DNA of 64,000 nucleotides. It comes from Thalassobius sp034670005. GTDB lineage: Bacteria > Pseudomonadota > Alphaproteobacteria > Rhodobacterales > Rhodobacteraceae. The translations under genes and the position numbers were made by a program. The notes under the pieces are model-generated. The model did no database searches, was not told the DNA's origin, and was given only the letters and a program-made list of their open reading frames with translations. This document shows positions 32,641 through 41,249 of the stretch, piece by piece; positions within the stretch are counted from its first letter, which is position 1; every line of letters starts with the position of its first letter. Where the stretch lies: the NCBI RefSeq assembly GCF_034670005.1, contig NZ_JAXMOH010000002.1, forward strand, positions 620,001-684,000. Direction: 5' to 3'.

Positions 32641-34574
32641 TCCTCTTCTGCCTCCAGCCGGATCAGCGCCGCACCCGCTTCGACCTGAGCGCCCGTTTCG
32701 GTCAGCACCTCGGCCACGATACCGTCGCGCGCAGCCAGGAGCGCATGTTCCATCTTCATCGCTTCGAGGATCGCCAGCCGGTCGCCGGCCTGAACCTGTT
32801 GACCGGCTTCGGCAAAGACCGCCTTGACCAGACCGGGCATCGGCGCCTCGATCAGATTGCCGTCGCCGGTGGCGCTGGTGGCGACATCAAGCGGGTCGAT
32901 CCGGGTGAAGCCCAGCCCGGCCTCCGCGAAGACTGTGATCAGGTTGCCATTCACCGCGACATCGGGGGCGGGAACGCCATCAAGCATCCAGCGCCCGGCG
33001 ATGCTGCTGGCGTCGACCGTGGCGTCGTCGATGGTCACGCTGTGACGATCCGGCCCAAAGCTGCGGATATCGGCATCGCAAACCGCGCCGTCGAATTCCA
33101 GCGCGACATGATGCACCATCGGGTCCCACAGGGTGAAACCGGTGTCGGCCCCGTTGTCGAGCAGCCCCAGCGCTGCCAAAGCGGCAAGCGCGAGGTGCTG
33201 CGGTGTCGGCACCGCCTGCTGCACCAGATCGTCAAGGTCACGCCCGATCAGGCCGGTATCGACCTGCCCCGCCGCAAAGCCCGGATGGGCGCAAAGCGCC
33301 GACAGGAACCGCAGATTGGTAACGGTCCCGGCCACCTGACAATCCGCCAGAGCCGATTTCATCCGCGACAGGGCGACAGCCCGGGTCGGGCCGGACGTGA
33401 TGATCTTGGCAATCATCGGATCGTAGAACGGGCTGATCGCATCGCCGGCACGCACACCGCTATCGGACCGGGCACCCGCCGGGAAGGACAGATGCGCCAG
33501 CGTGCCGGTGGCGGGCAGGAACCCCTTGGGCACGTCTTCGGCGTAAAGCCGGGCTTCGAAACTGTGGCCGGTCAGCGGGATTTCATCCTGTGTGAGCGGC
33601 ATCGCTTCACCTGCGGCGACGCGCAATTGCCATTCGACCAGATCAATGCCGGTCACCGCTTCGGTCACGGGGTGTTCGACTTGCAACCGGGTGTTCATTT
33701 CCATGAACCAGAACCCGTCGGGGCGCAGCCCGTGCGAGCCGTCGACGATAAATTCGATGGTGCCCGCGCCCTTGTATTGGATCGCCTGCGCGGCCCGCAC
33801 CGCCGCCTGCCCCATCGCAGCGCGCATTTCCGCTGTCATGCCCGGTGCCGGGGCTTCTTCGATCACTTTCTGATGGCGGCGCTGCAGCGAACAATCGCGT
33901 TCATACAAATGAACGGCCGTTTGCCCGTCGCCAAAAACCTGCACCTCGATATGGCGCGGTTTCTGGATGCATTTTTCGATCAGCACATCGGGGTTGCCGA
34001 AAGAGGTCTGCGCTTCGCTTTGGGCGCTTTTCAGCGCCTCGGCGAACTCTTTGGGGTCCTCGACCAGCCGCATGCCCTTGCCGCCACCGCCCGCGACCGC
34101 CTTGATCAGCACCGGGTAACCGATGGTATCGGCAGCTCCGGAGAGATGTTCGGGGTCCTGATTGGAGCCGTGATAGCCCGGCACCACCGGCACGCCGGCG
34201 GCTTCCATCAGCACCTTGGCGGCGTCCTTCAGACCCATTTTGCGGATCGCATCCGCCGACGGGCCGATGAAGGTCAGCCCGGCGGCTTCGACCGCGTCGA
34301 CGAAATCGGGATTTTCGGACAGGAAGCCGTAGCCGGGATGGATCGCCTGCGCGCCGGTTTTCAGTGCGGCCTCGATGATGCGGTCGCCCTTGAGGTAGCT
34401 TTCCGCCGGGGCGGATCCGCCGATATGGACGGCTTCGTCGGCAGCGGCGACATGGGCGGCGGAGGCATCGGCGTCGGAATAGACGGCAACGACTTTGACC
34501 CCGAGGTCACGGGCGCTGCGCGCCACCCGGCAGGCGATTTCACCACGATTGGCGATCAGGATCTTGTCAAACAT
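32637..34574 (-). CDS. liuD: Methylcrotonyl-CoA carboxylase, biotin carboxylase/carrier subunit
   Basis: Alpha subunit that carboxylates its own biotin for transfer to 3-methylcrotonyl-CoA. The 645-residue protein has the biotin carboxylase domain (residues about 1-450; KILIANRGEIACRV at the start, GGGGKGMRLV for ATP binding) and ends with a biotinyl domain carrying EAMKMEH with acceptor K607. The pairing with liuB and position between isovaleryl-CoA dehydrogenase and HMG-CoA lyase favour methylcrotonyl-CoA over propionyl-CoA as substrate. An 81-bp gap with a strong hairpin separates it from liuB. Confidence 0.92.
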   Translation of the reverse strand: MFDKILIANRGEIACRVARSARDLGVKVVAVYSDADASAAHVAAADEAVHIGGSAPAESYLKGDRIIEAALKTGAQAIHPGYGFLSENPDFVDAVEAAGLTFIGPSADAIRKMGLKDAAKVLMEAAGVPVVPGYHGSNQDPEHLSGAADTIGYPVLIKAVAGGGGKGMRLVEDPKEFAEALKSAQSEAQTSFGNPDVLIEKCIQKPRHIEVQVFGDGQTAVHLYERDCSLQRRHQKVIEEAPAPGMTAEMRAAMGQAAVRAAQAIQYKGAGTIEFIVDGSHGLRPDGFWFMEMNTRLQVEHPVTEAVTGIDLVEWQLRVAAGEAMPLTQDEIPLTGHSFEARLYAEDVPKGFLPATGTLAHLSFPAGARSDSGVRAGDAISPFYDPMIAKIITSGPTRAVALSRMKSALADCQVAGTVTNLRFLSALCAHPGFAAGQVDTGLIGRDLDDLVQQAVPTPQHLALAALAALGLLDNGADTGFTLWDPMVHHVALEFDGAVCDADIRSFGPDRHSVTIDDATVDASSIAGRWMLDGVPAPDVAVNGNLITVFAEAGLGFTRIDPLDVATSATGDGNLIEAPMPGLVKAVFAEAGQQVQAGDRLAILEAMKMEHALLAARDGIVAEVLTETGAQVEAGAALIRLEAEEE

Positions 34575-34602
34575 CGGTCTGGTCCTTTGTCTTGGGTCCG
34601 GA

Positions 34603-34623
34603 CCGGGGGCTGCCTGCCCCCGG
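34603..34623. other. GC hairpin in the liuB-liuD gap
   Basis: CCGGGGGC (34603-34610) pairs perfectly with GCCCCCGG (34616-34623) around TGCCT. It directly adjoins copy B of the dispersed motif (34625-34654). There is no T-tract on the minus strand, so it is more likely an mRNA processing or stability element within the operon than a terminator. Confidence 0.6.
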
Positions 34624-34624
34624 A

Positions 34625-34654
34625 CCCCCGGGGATATTTCTGAACAGAAGAAAG
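34625..34654 (+). repeat. Dispersed intergenic motif, copy B
   Basis: Reads CCCCCGGGGATATTT followed by CTGAACAGAAGAAAG on the plus strand, ending 2 bp before the liuB stop codon. It shares its layout with 11774-11802 and 39132-39158 (both minus strand). In this copy the motif is preceded by a GC hairpin. Confidence 0.6.
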
Positions 34655-34655
34655 A

Positions 34656-36260
34656 TTACATCCGGAACACGCCGAAACGGGTGTCTTCGATCGGCGCGTT
34701 GAGCGAGGCGCTGAGGCTGAGCGCCAGCACGTCGCGGGTTTTCCGCGGGTCGATGATGCCGTCGTCCCACAGCCGCGCAGAGGCGTAGAGCGGGTGGGAT
34801 TGTTCCTCGAACATCTCGATGGTGGGGCGCTTGAAGTCGGCCTCTTCCTCGGCCGACCAGGTGCCGCCCGCACGTTCGATTCCGTCGCGTTTGACGGTGG
34901 CCAGAACGCCCGCCGCCTGTTCGCCGCCCATCACCGAGATGCGGCTGTTGGGCCAGGTCCACAGGAAGCGGGGCGAATAGGCGCGTCCGGCCATGCCGTA
35001 ATTGCCCGCCCCGAAGGAGCCACCGACCAGCATGGTGATTTTCGGCACCTTGGTGGAGGCGACGGCGGTGACCATCTTGGCGCCGTGACGCGCGATGCCT
35101 TCGTTTTCGTATTTGCGCCCGACCATGAAGCCGGTGATGTTTTGCAGGAAAACCAGCGGGATCTTGCGCTGACTGCACAGTTCGACGAAATGCGCGCCTT
35201 TCTGGGCGGCCTCGGAAAACAGCACGCCGTTATTGGCGACGATACCTACGGGGCAGCCTTTGACATGGGCGAAACCGGTGACCAGGGTTTCGCCGAAACG
35301 CGGTTTGAATTCGTCGAAGCGCGATCCGTCGACCACCCGCGCGATCACTTCGCGGATATCGTAAGGGGTGCGCAGATCGGCGGGCACGACGCCGAAGATT
35401 TCGTCGGGGTCATAGGCCGGGTCCTCGCTGGCCTGCCATTGCACCGTCTGCGGCTTGGCGCGGTTCAGGTGGCTGACCGCACGGCGGGCCAGCGCCAGCG
35501 CGTGCGCGTCGTCTTCGGCCAGATAATCGGCCACGCCGGACAGGCGGGTATGCACGTCACCGCCGCCCAGATCCTCGGCGCTGACCACCTCACCCGTCGC
35601 GGCCTTTACCAGCGGCGGACCGGCGAGGAAGATGGTGCCCTGATCCTTGACGATGATGGTGACATCGGACATCGCGGGCACATAGGCGCCGCCAGCGGTA
35701 CAGGACCCCATGACGACGGCAATCTGCGGGATGCCCTTGGCCGACATATTGGCCTGATTATAAAAGATGCGGCCAAAATGGTCACGGTCGGGGAACACTT
35801 CGTCCTGTTGCGGCAGGTTGGCGCCACCAGAATCCACAAGGTAGATACAGGGCAGATGGTTCTGTTCCGCGATTTCCTGCGCCCGCAGGTGTTTTTTCAC
35901 CGTCATCGGGAAATAGGTGCCGCCCTTCACGGTCGCATCGTTGCACACAACCATGACTTCCTGACCGTGCACCCGGCCGATCCCGGTGATGACACCGGCG
36001 GCGGGGGCGGCATTGCCATACATGTCATGCGCTGCGGTGGCCCCGATTTCGAGGAAGGGCGAACCTGCGTCGAGCAGGTTGGCGACCCGGCGGCGCGGCA
36101 GCATCTTGCCGCGTTCCTCGTGCCGTTGGCGCGATCGTTCGCCGCCGCCCAGCCGGGCGGCCTCGGCCGCCTGCGCCACGGTTTCAAGCGCTTCGAGATG
36201 GCCGCGCAGATTGGTCTGGAAGGTTTCCGAAGACGGGATGGCCTGGGATTTCAGTTTCAT
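34656..36260 (-). CDS. liuB: Methylcrotonyl-CoA carboxylase, carboxyltransferase subunit
   Basis: Beta subunit that moves the carboxyl group from biotin to 3-methylcrotonyl-CoA. The 534-residue protein has the two crotonase-like halves of acyl-CoA carboxyltransferases: GSCTAGGAYVPAMSD in the first and GGSFGAGNYGMAGRAYSP in the second, the latter typical of the methylcrotonyl branch. The start overlaps the acyl-CoA synthetase stop (ATGA at 36257-36260). Confidence 0.94.
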   Translation of the reverse strand: MKLKSQAIPSSETFQTNLRGHLEALETVAQAAEAARLGGGERSRQRHEERGKMLPRRRVANLLDAGSPFLEIGATAAHDMYGNAAPAAGVITGIGRVHGQEVMVVCNDATVKGGTYFPMTVKKHLRAQEIAEQNHLPCIYLVDSGGANLPQQDEVFPDRDHFGRIFYNQANMSAKGIPQIAVVMGSCTAGGAYVPAMSDVTIIVKDQGTIFLAGPPLVKAATGEVVSAEDLGGGDVHTRLSGVADYLAEDDAHALALARRAVSHLNRAKPQTVQWQASEDPAYDPDEIFGVVPADLRTPYDIREVIARVVDGSRFDEFKPRFGETLVTGFAHVKGCPVGIVANNGVLFSEAAQKGAHFVELCSQRKIPLVFLQNITGFMVGRKYENEGIARHGAKMVTAVASTKVPKITMLVGGSFGAGNYGMAGRAYSPRFLWTWPNSRISVMGGEQAAGVLATVKRDGIERAGGTWSAEEEADFKRPTIEMFEEQSHPLYASARLWDDGIIDPRKTRDVLALSLSASLNAPIEDTRFGVFRM

Positions 36261-37834
36261 GTTTCGCCCTCTGTTTCACGCGCAGAGCGTGCTTTCAATT
36301 CTTTCCGGATCACCTTGCCGGTCACAGTCATCGGCAAGGCATCGAGAAACGCGATTTCGCGCGGGTAGGAATGCTTGGCGACCCGGTCCTTGGCGAACTC
36401 CTGCAGTTCCCTGGCCAGCGCCTCGTCTGGTGTGTAGCCCTGTTTGAGCACCACATAGGCCTTGACGATCTCGGTGCGCAGTTCATCGGGTTTGCCGATC
36501 ACGCCGACGGTGGCGACGGCGGGGTGTTTCAGCAGACCGTCCTCGATCTCGCTCGGCCCGATGCGGTAGCCGGCCGAGGTGATCACGTCGTCTTCGCGCC
36601 CAACGAAGCGCAGGAAATCGCCCTGCCAGATGCCCCGGTCGCCGGTCAGCATCCAGTCGCCGAAGAATTTCCCGGCCGTTTCTTCGGGCCGGTTCCAATA
36701 GCCCAGCATCATGCTGGCCGCGCCCTTGCGGATGGCGATATCGCCCTCGCCGTCAAAGGGTGTGCCGTTGTCGTCCAGCACCGCGATGTCAAACCCCGGC
36801 GCCGGTTTACCAAGGCAGCCCGGTTGCGGGCTGAACAGGGCGCCGCAGGAGGACGCCACCATGTTACATTCGGTCTGGCCGTAGAATTCATTGATGCTGA
36901 CGCCAAAGGCGCGGCGCCCCCAGTCGAGCATTTCCGCGCCCAGAGGTTCGCCGCCCGAGGCGACCGAGCGCAGGCCGGGAATGGCCGCGTCTTCGGCCTT
37001 CAGCATCCGCAAAGCGGTGGGCGGGAAGAAGATGTTCTTCACCCCGGCCCCGTCGATGATGCGCAGGCAGTCCGCGACCGTGAACTTGTCCATCCGTGCG
37101 GCCACGACCGGCACGCCCAGCGCCAGTCCCGGCATCAGCACATCGAACAACCCGCCGATCCAGGCCCAGTCGGCCGGGGTCCACAGGCAATCGCCCGGCT
37201 GGCCCAGCAAATCATGGCTGATCTCGACCCCGGGCAGATGGCCGGTCAGGACCCTGTGCCCGTGCAAGGCACCTTTGGGCGCGCCCGTCGTGCCGCTGGT
37301 ATAGATCAACACGGCCGGATCTTCGGGGCCGGTTTCGGCGGTGTCGAACGGGGCATCGTCCAAATCACAGCTTTCAGGCACCAGAGCCACGCGCCCGCCG
37401 CCCTTCAGCCATTCGGTCAACCCGTCGGTGCCCTGCGGGTCGGCGATGACCAGTGCGACACCGGCATCCTCCAGCCGGGTGATCAGCGCCTCGACCCCGA
37501 ACAGCTTGAACAGCGGGATCGAAATCGCACCGAGTTTCCAGCAGGCGATATGCGCCGCCGCCGTCCACGGCGATTGCGACCGCAACACGCCAACGCGGTC
37601 GCCACGTTTCACCCCACGCCGGACCATATCATGCGCCAACCCGTCGGCCATCCGCCGAAGCTGCGCATATGTCAGATCGCGGCGCGTGCCCCCGGTCATG
37701 TCGATGATCGCGACACGGTCGGGTTCATGCGCGGCCCAGTCATCACAGACCTGAACCGCCATGTTCAGCCGCCCCGGGATATCCCAGCGGAAATCCCGGA
37801 TCAGCGCGTCATAGGTTTCAGCACGCGGCAACAT
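36257..37834 (-). CDS. AMP-forming acyl-CoA synthetase
   Basis: Activates a carboxylic acid to its CoA ester through an acyl-adenylate. The 525-residue protein has the adenylate-forming core motif YTSGTTGAPKGALHGH (about 158-173), the motif YGQTECN around 317, and the C-terminal hinge and lysine region ending PMTVTGKVIRKELK. Its place between liuA and liuB suggests isovalerate, another branched short-chain acid or acetoacetate as substrate; the sequence alone does not decide. It lies 3 bp after liuA and overlaps liuB by 4 bp. Confidence 0.88.
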   Translation of the reverse strand: MLPRAETYDALIRDFRWDIPGRLNMAVQVCDDWAAHEPDRVAIIDMTGGTRRDLTYAQLRRMADGLAHDMVRRGVKRGDRVGVLRSQSPWTAAAHIACWKLGAISIPLFKLFGVEALITRLEDAGVALVIADPQGTDGLTEWLKGGGRVALVPESCDLDDAPFDTAETGPEDPAVLIYTSGTTGAPKGALHGHRVLTGHLPGVEISHDLLGQPGDCLWTPADWAWIGGLFDVLMPGLALGVPVVAARMDKFTVADCLRIIDGAGVKNIFFPPTALRMLKAEDAAIPGLRSVASGGEPLGAEMLDWGRRAFGVSINEFYGQTECNMVASSCGALFSPQPGCLGKPAPGFDIAVLDDNGTPFDGEGDIAIRKGAASMMLGYWNRPEETAGKFFGDWMLTGDRGIWQGDFLRFVGREDDVITSAGYRIGPSEIEDGLLKHPAVATVGVIGKPDELRTEIVKAYVVLKQGYTPDEALARELQEFAKDRVAKHSYPREIAFLDALPMTVTGKVIRKELKARSARETEGET

Positions 37835-37837
37835 GGC

Positions 37838-39001
37838 TCAGCGCATCGCCGCCATCAGTTCGCGGCCCACCAGCATACGGCGGATTTCCGAAGTGCCGGC
37901 ACCGATTTCCATCAGCTTGGCATCGCGGAAAATCCGGCTGACGGCGCTGTCGGACAGGAACCCGGCCCCGCCCAACGCCTGCACCGCCTGATGCGATACC
38001 TTCATCGCCTCTTCGCTGGCATAAAGCACGCAGGCGGCGGCGTCCTGACGGGTCACTTCGCCCCGGTCGCAGGACTTGGCCACCTCGTAAACATAAGCGC
38101 GGGAAGAATTCATCGACGTGTACATGTCGGCAATCTTGCCCTGCATCAGCTGGAAATCCCCGATCGACTGGCCAAACTGCTTGCGCTCGACCATGTAGGG
38201 CATGACTTCGTCAAGACAGGCCGCCATGATGCCTGTGCCGATCCCCGACAGGACCACGCGTTCGTAATCCAGCCCCGACATCAGAACGCGTACGCCCTTG
38301 CCTTCTTCGCCCAGCACGTTTTCGAACGGCACTTCGACATCCTCGAACACCAGTTCGGCGGTGTTCGAGCCGCGCATGCCCAGCTTGTCGAAATGGTTCG
38401 AGGTGGAAAACCCGGTCATCGACTTTTCGATGATGAAGGCGGTGATGCCTTTTGAGCCGGCCTCGGGGTCGGTCTTGGCATAGACCACCAGCGTGTCGGC
38501 ATCCGGCCCGTTGGTGATCCAGTACTTGTTGCCGTTCAGCACATAGTACCCGTTGCGCTTCTCTGCCTTCAGCTTCATCGACACCACGTCGGACCCGGCC
38601 GAGGGTTCCGACATCGCCAGCGCGCCGACATGTTCGCCCGAAATCAGCCCCGGCAGGTATTTCTGCTTCTGTTCCTCGTTGCCGTTCAGCTTGATCTGGT
38701 TGACGCAGAGATTGGAATGCGCGCCATAGCTCAGCGACACGGAGGCCGAGGCGCGGGCGATTTCCTCCACCGCGATCACATGCGCCAGATAGGACATGCC
38801 GGCACCGCCATATTCCTCCGAGGTGGTGATGCCCAGCAGGCCCAGCTCGCCCATTTCTTTCCACAGTTCGTTGGGGAAGGCGTTGGAGCGGTCGATTTCG
38901 GCCGCCATCGGCTTTACACGCTCCTGCGCCCAGCGATGCACCATCTCGCGCAGCGCATTCACATCTTCACCCAGATCGAAATTCATCACGGCGTTGAACA
39001 T
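37838..39001 (-). CDS. liuA: Isovaleryl-CoA dehydrogenase
   Basis: FAD enzyme that oxidises isovaleryl-CoA to 3-methylcrotonyl-CoA, passing electrons to ETF. The 387-residue acyl-CoA dehydrogenase has its catalytic glutamate E247 in SGLDYERVV, the position used by isovaleryl-CoA dehydrogenase and different from the usual C-terminal site of other family members; the C-terminal FRDAKLMEIGAGTSEIRR is also typical. It is the first gene of the operon; GGAGGAG before the ATG is a strong ribosome binding site and a palindrome lies 26 bp upstream. Confidence 0.95.
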   Translation of the reverse strand: MFNAVMNFDLGEDVNALREMVHRWAQERVKPMAAEIDRSNAFPNELWKEMGELGLLGITTSEEYGGAGMSYLAHVIAVEEIARASASVSLSYGAHSNLCVNQIKLNGNEEQKQKYLPGLISGEHVGALAMSEPSAGSDVVSMKLKAEKRNGYYVLNGNKYWITNGPDADTLVVYAKTDPEAGSKGITAFIIEKSMTGFSTSNHFDKLGMRGSNTAELVFEDVEVPFENVLGEEGKGVRVLMSGLDYERVVLSGIGTGIMAACLDEVMPYMVERKQFGQSIGDFQLMQGKIADMYTSMNSSRAYVYEVAKSCDRGEVTRQDAAACVLYASEEAMKVSHQAVQALGGAGFLSDSAVSRIFRDAKLMEIGAGTSEIRRMLVGRELMAAMR

Positions 39002-39026
39002 GGTCCGGCTCCTCCATCCCGGTTAA

Positions 39027-39040
39027 TGAACACTTGTTCA
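39027..39040. promoter_or_regulatory. 14-bp palindrome upstream of liuA, candidate operator
   Basis: TGAACACTTGTTCA is a perfect inverted repeat (6-bp arms, 2-bp centre) within an AT-rich patch 26 bp before the liuA start. Such a dyad is the usual form of a TetR-family operator. On the minus strand it falls between a possible -35 (GTGACA, about 39051-39046) and a weak -10 (TCATTA, about 39028-39023), where a bound repressor would block transcription. No regulator gene is adjacent in the window. Confidence 0.5.
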
Positions 39041-39131
39041 ATAAACTGTCACAGCCCCCGAGTCGCGTCAAGCGTGCTGTTGCCTAAACAAGTTGCGCCG
39101 CGCATCGCGGCCTTGGCGCGCCGCGGGCCCG

Positions 39132-39158
39132 CTTCTTCTTTTCGAAAACATCCCGGGG
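39132..39158 (-). repeat. Dispersed intergenic motif, copy C
   Basis: On the minus strand it reads CCCCGGGATGTTTTC followed by GAAAAGAAGAAG. It has the same layout as the copies at 11774-11802 and 34625-34654. It lies in the 207-bp gap between liuA and the DegT-like gene. Confidence 0.5.
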
Positions 39159-39208
39159 TGAATGCGTTGATAATCCAGCAGATTTTCAAAGCAGAGGGGC
39201 GGCGCCCC

Positions 39209-40402
39209 TTATCCCGCCTGCCAGACCGCGCCGACCTCGGATTTGATGATCCGGGCCAGCAGCGCGCAATCTTCCAGGCTGAAAGTCAGCGGCAGCCGCA
39301 TATCGACGATCCCCTTCAGCACCCGGTCTGTTCCCGGCATCGGGGCGCTTGGCGCATAGCGCCAACTGTCATAGCGGCTGGTAAAGCCCGACGGCTCTGC
39401 CCCGCCGAACCATTTCAGTTCGACCCCGCGCGCGCTGCAGCGGGTCAGCACCTCGGCAATCTGGTCCTCGGACCAGTCCAGCAACAGAAACTGGATCGAC
39501 GACCCGACATAATCCTCTGCCTCGGGCCGCTCGATCACCGTCAGGCCCGGGGTATGGCGCAGCCCTTCCTCGACCACGCGGTAGCGGTCGTTCCAGCGGT
39601 CGCATTGCCGTCCCAGATCACGCAGTTGCACCCGCAGGATCGCGGCGCGCAGATGATCCATTCGGCCCGAAATATTGGGCGTGTCATATTTGACTGCCTC
39701 GAAAAGGGCGGGATCGGGCGCAGCCAAATGACGGTCATACAGCATATAGGACCCCGACAGCATGACCGCGCGCGCCATGATGTCGGGATCATTGGAAATC
39801 ATCAGCCCACCCTCGCCGGAATTCAGGTGTTTGTAGGTCTGGGTCGAATAACAGCCGATCACCCCGTCGGTGCCCGACAACCGCCCCCGCCAGCGTGCCC
39901 CCATCGTATGGGCGCAGTCCTCGATCACCCGTATCCCGGCTGCGTCGCAAATCGCCATCAGCCGGTCCATATCGCACAGATGGCCGCGCATGTGGCTGAG
40001 CATCAGCACATCGGCCTGCCCGGATTTTGCGGCCAGATCGTCCAGGTCGATCACCAGGTCTTCGGTCACGCCGACAAATACCGGCACTGCGCCGACGGAT
40101 GCGATCGCGCCGGGCACCGGGGCCAGCGTGAAGGCGTTGGTCAGCACCTTGTCGCCGGGTTTCACCCCGACAGCGCGCAGCGCACAGGCCAGCGCATAAC
40201 CGCCCGAGGCCACCGCCAACGCGTATTTCGATCCCATCGCGGCGGCGAATTCCTGCTCCAGAAGCGCGACCTCTCCGGGGTCGCCCGCTGCCACATTGTA
40301 GCGGTGCAGGCGGCCGCTTTTCAGCACCGCGACAGCGGCCTCGATCGCCGCGTCGGGGATCGGTTCCTGCTGGGTGAAATTACCGGTGAATCTTTCGCTC
40401 AT
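39209..40402 (-). CDS. DegT/DnrJ/EryC1/StrS-family PLP aminotransferase
   Basis: PLP-dependent enzyme of the family that aminates sugar nucleotides and related ketones. In 397 residues the Schiff-base lysine is K191 in TYKHLNSGEGG and the PLP ring-contact aspartate D162 in IEDCAHTMGA, so it should be catalytically active. Usually these genes sit in polysaccharide or antibiotic clusters; here the neighbours are the liu operon (207 bp away) and gph (31 bp upstream on the same strand), which give no pathway. Substrate unknown. A 6-bp GC hairpin overlaps its 3' end (39195-39209). Confidence 0.86.
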   Translation of the reverse strand: MSERFTGNFTQQEPIPDAAIEAAVAVLKSGRLHRYNVAAGDPGEVALLEQEFAAAMGSKYALAVASGGYALACALRAVGVKPGDKVLTNAFTLAPVPGAIASVGAVPVFVGVTEDLVIDLDDLAAKSGQADVLMLSHMRGHLCDMDRLMAICDAAGIRVIEDCAHTMGARWRGRLSGTDGVIGCYSTQTYKHLNSGEGGLMISNDPDIMARAVMLSGSYMLYDRHLAAPDPALFEAVKYDTPNISGRMDHLRAAILRVQLRDLGRQCDRWNDRYRVVEEGLRHTPGLTVIERPEAEDYVGSSIQFLLLDWSEDQIAEVLTRCSARGVELKWFGGAEPSGFTSRYDSWRYAPSAPMPGTDRVLKGIVDMRLPLTFSLEDCALLARIIKSEVGAVWQAG

Positions 40403-40433
40403 CTGTCTTTTGTGCGGCTTTGATCAAAGGCCG

Positions 40434-41111
40434 TCAATCCGAAGGCGTCCCGATCAGCCGCGCCACCTCGGCTGGCAGGGCGTCGAAATGGTCTATCATG
40501 CCTTCGGGGTTTAGCTTTGCCACCTCGCGCCCGGCCGGGCCGAAGGTCACCAGGATGCAGGGCACACCCAATGCTTCGGCGGTTTTGCGGTCGGTGACGG
40601 TGTCGCCGACGATCAGCGATTGCGCCGGATCGCCCCCGGCGCGCAAGGCCGCTTCGCGCAATGGCAACGGGTCGGGTTTGCGCACCGGCAGGGTATCAGC
40701 CCCGATCAGCGAAGCGAATGCTGCACGGATGCCGAGCCGCGCCAACAATATCTCGGCCAGCTTTTCCGGCTTGTTGGTGCAGATACCGATTTTATAGCCT
40801 GCTTCGCTGAGCAGGCCCACTGCCTGCATCGCGCCGGGATAGATCGTGGTGTAGCGATCGATCTGATCCTCATAGGCGCGCAGCAATTGTGGGTACCAAT
40901 TTTCCACTTCTCCCAGCACATTTTCGTGGGCGATCCGTTCCAGCCCCTTGGTCAGCATCGCCCGGCCACCGCGAAACGCGGTCGCGGCATCGCCCGCAGG
41001 ATCAAGCACATCGCCCTGCCCCATGGCCCGGAAACAGGCATTGGCCGCCGCGATAAGATCGCCGCTGGTATCGGCCAAAGTTCCGTCCAGATCGAAGATC
41101 ACTGTTTGCAT
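40434..41111 (-). CDS. gph: Phosphoglycolate phosphatase (HAD family)
   Basis: Dephosphorylates 2-phosphoglycolate produced by DNA repair or Rubisco oxygenation. The 225-residue HAD hydrolase starts MQTVIFDLDGTLADTSGDL, with nucleophile D7 and acid/base D9 in motif I; motif II is in GICTNKPEKL and motif III/IV in VGDTVTDRKTAEALG. I chose the ATG at 41111; the frame runs far upstream across the divergent glmU start but has no family sequence there. Other HAD substrates cannot be excluded. Confidence 0.88.
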   Translation of the reverse strand: MQTVIFDLDGTLADTSGDLIAAANACFRAMGQGDVLDPAGDAATAFRGGRAMLTKGLERIAHENVLGEVENWYPQLLRAYEDQIDRYTTIYPGAMQAVGLLSEAGYKIGICTNKPEKLAEILLARLGIRAAFASLIGADTLPVRKPDPLPLREAALRAGGDPAQSLIVGDTVTDRKTAEALGVPCILVTFGPAGREVAKLNPEGMIDHFDALPAEVARLIGTPSD

Positions 41112-41249
41112 TGCTGCCCTCCGGGGAAGTTGTTGGCGCTTTTCCGCCAGACTGTATTGCAAGCCGCAATCACAAGTGAAGCAATCCGACCTTGCACCCT
41201 TGTGCCAAGCAGATAAAACGGGCGCAACGCAAATAGGAAGAGTTACGGC

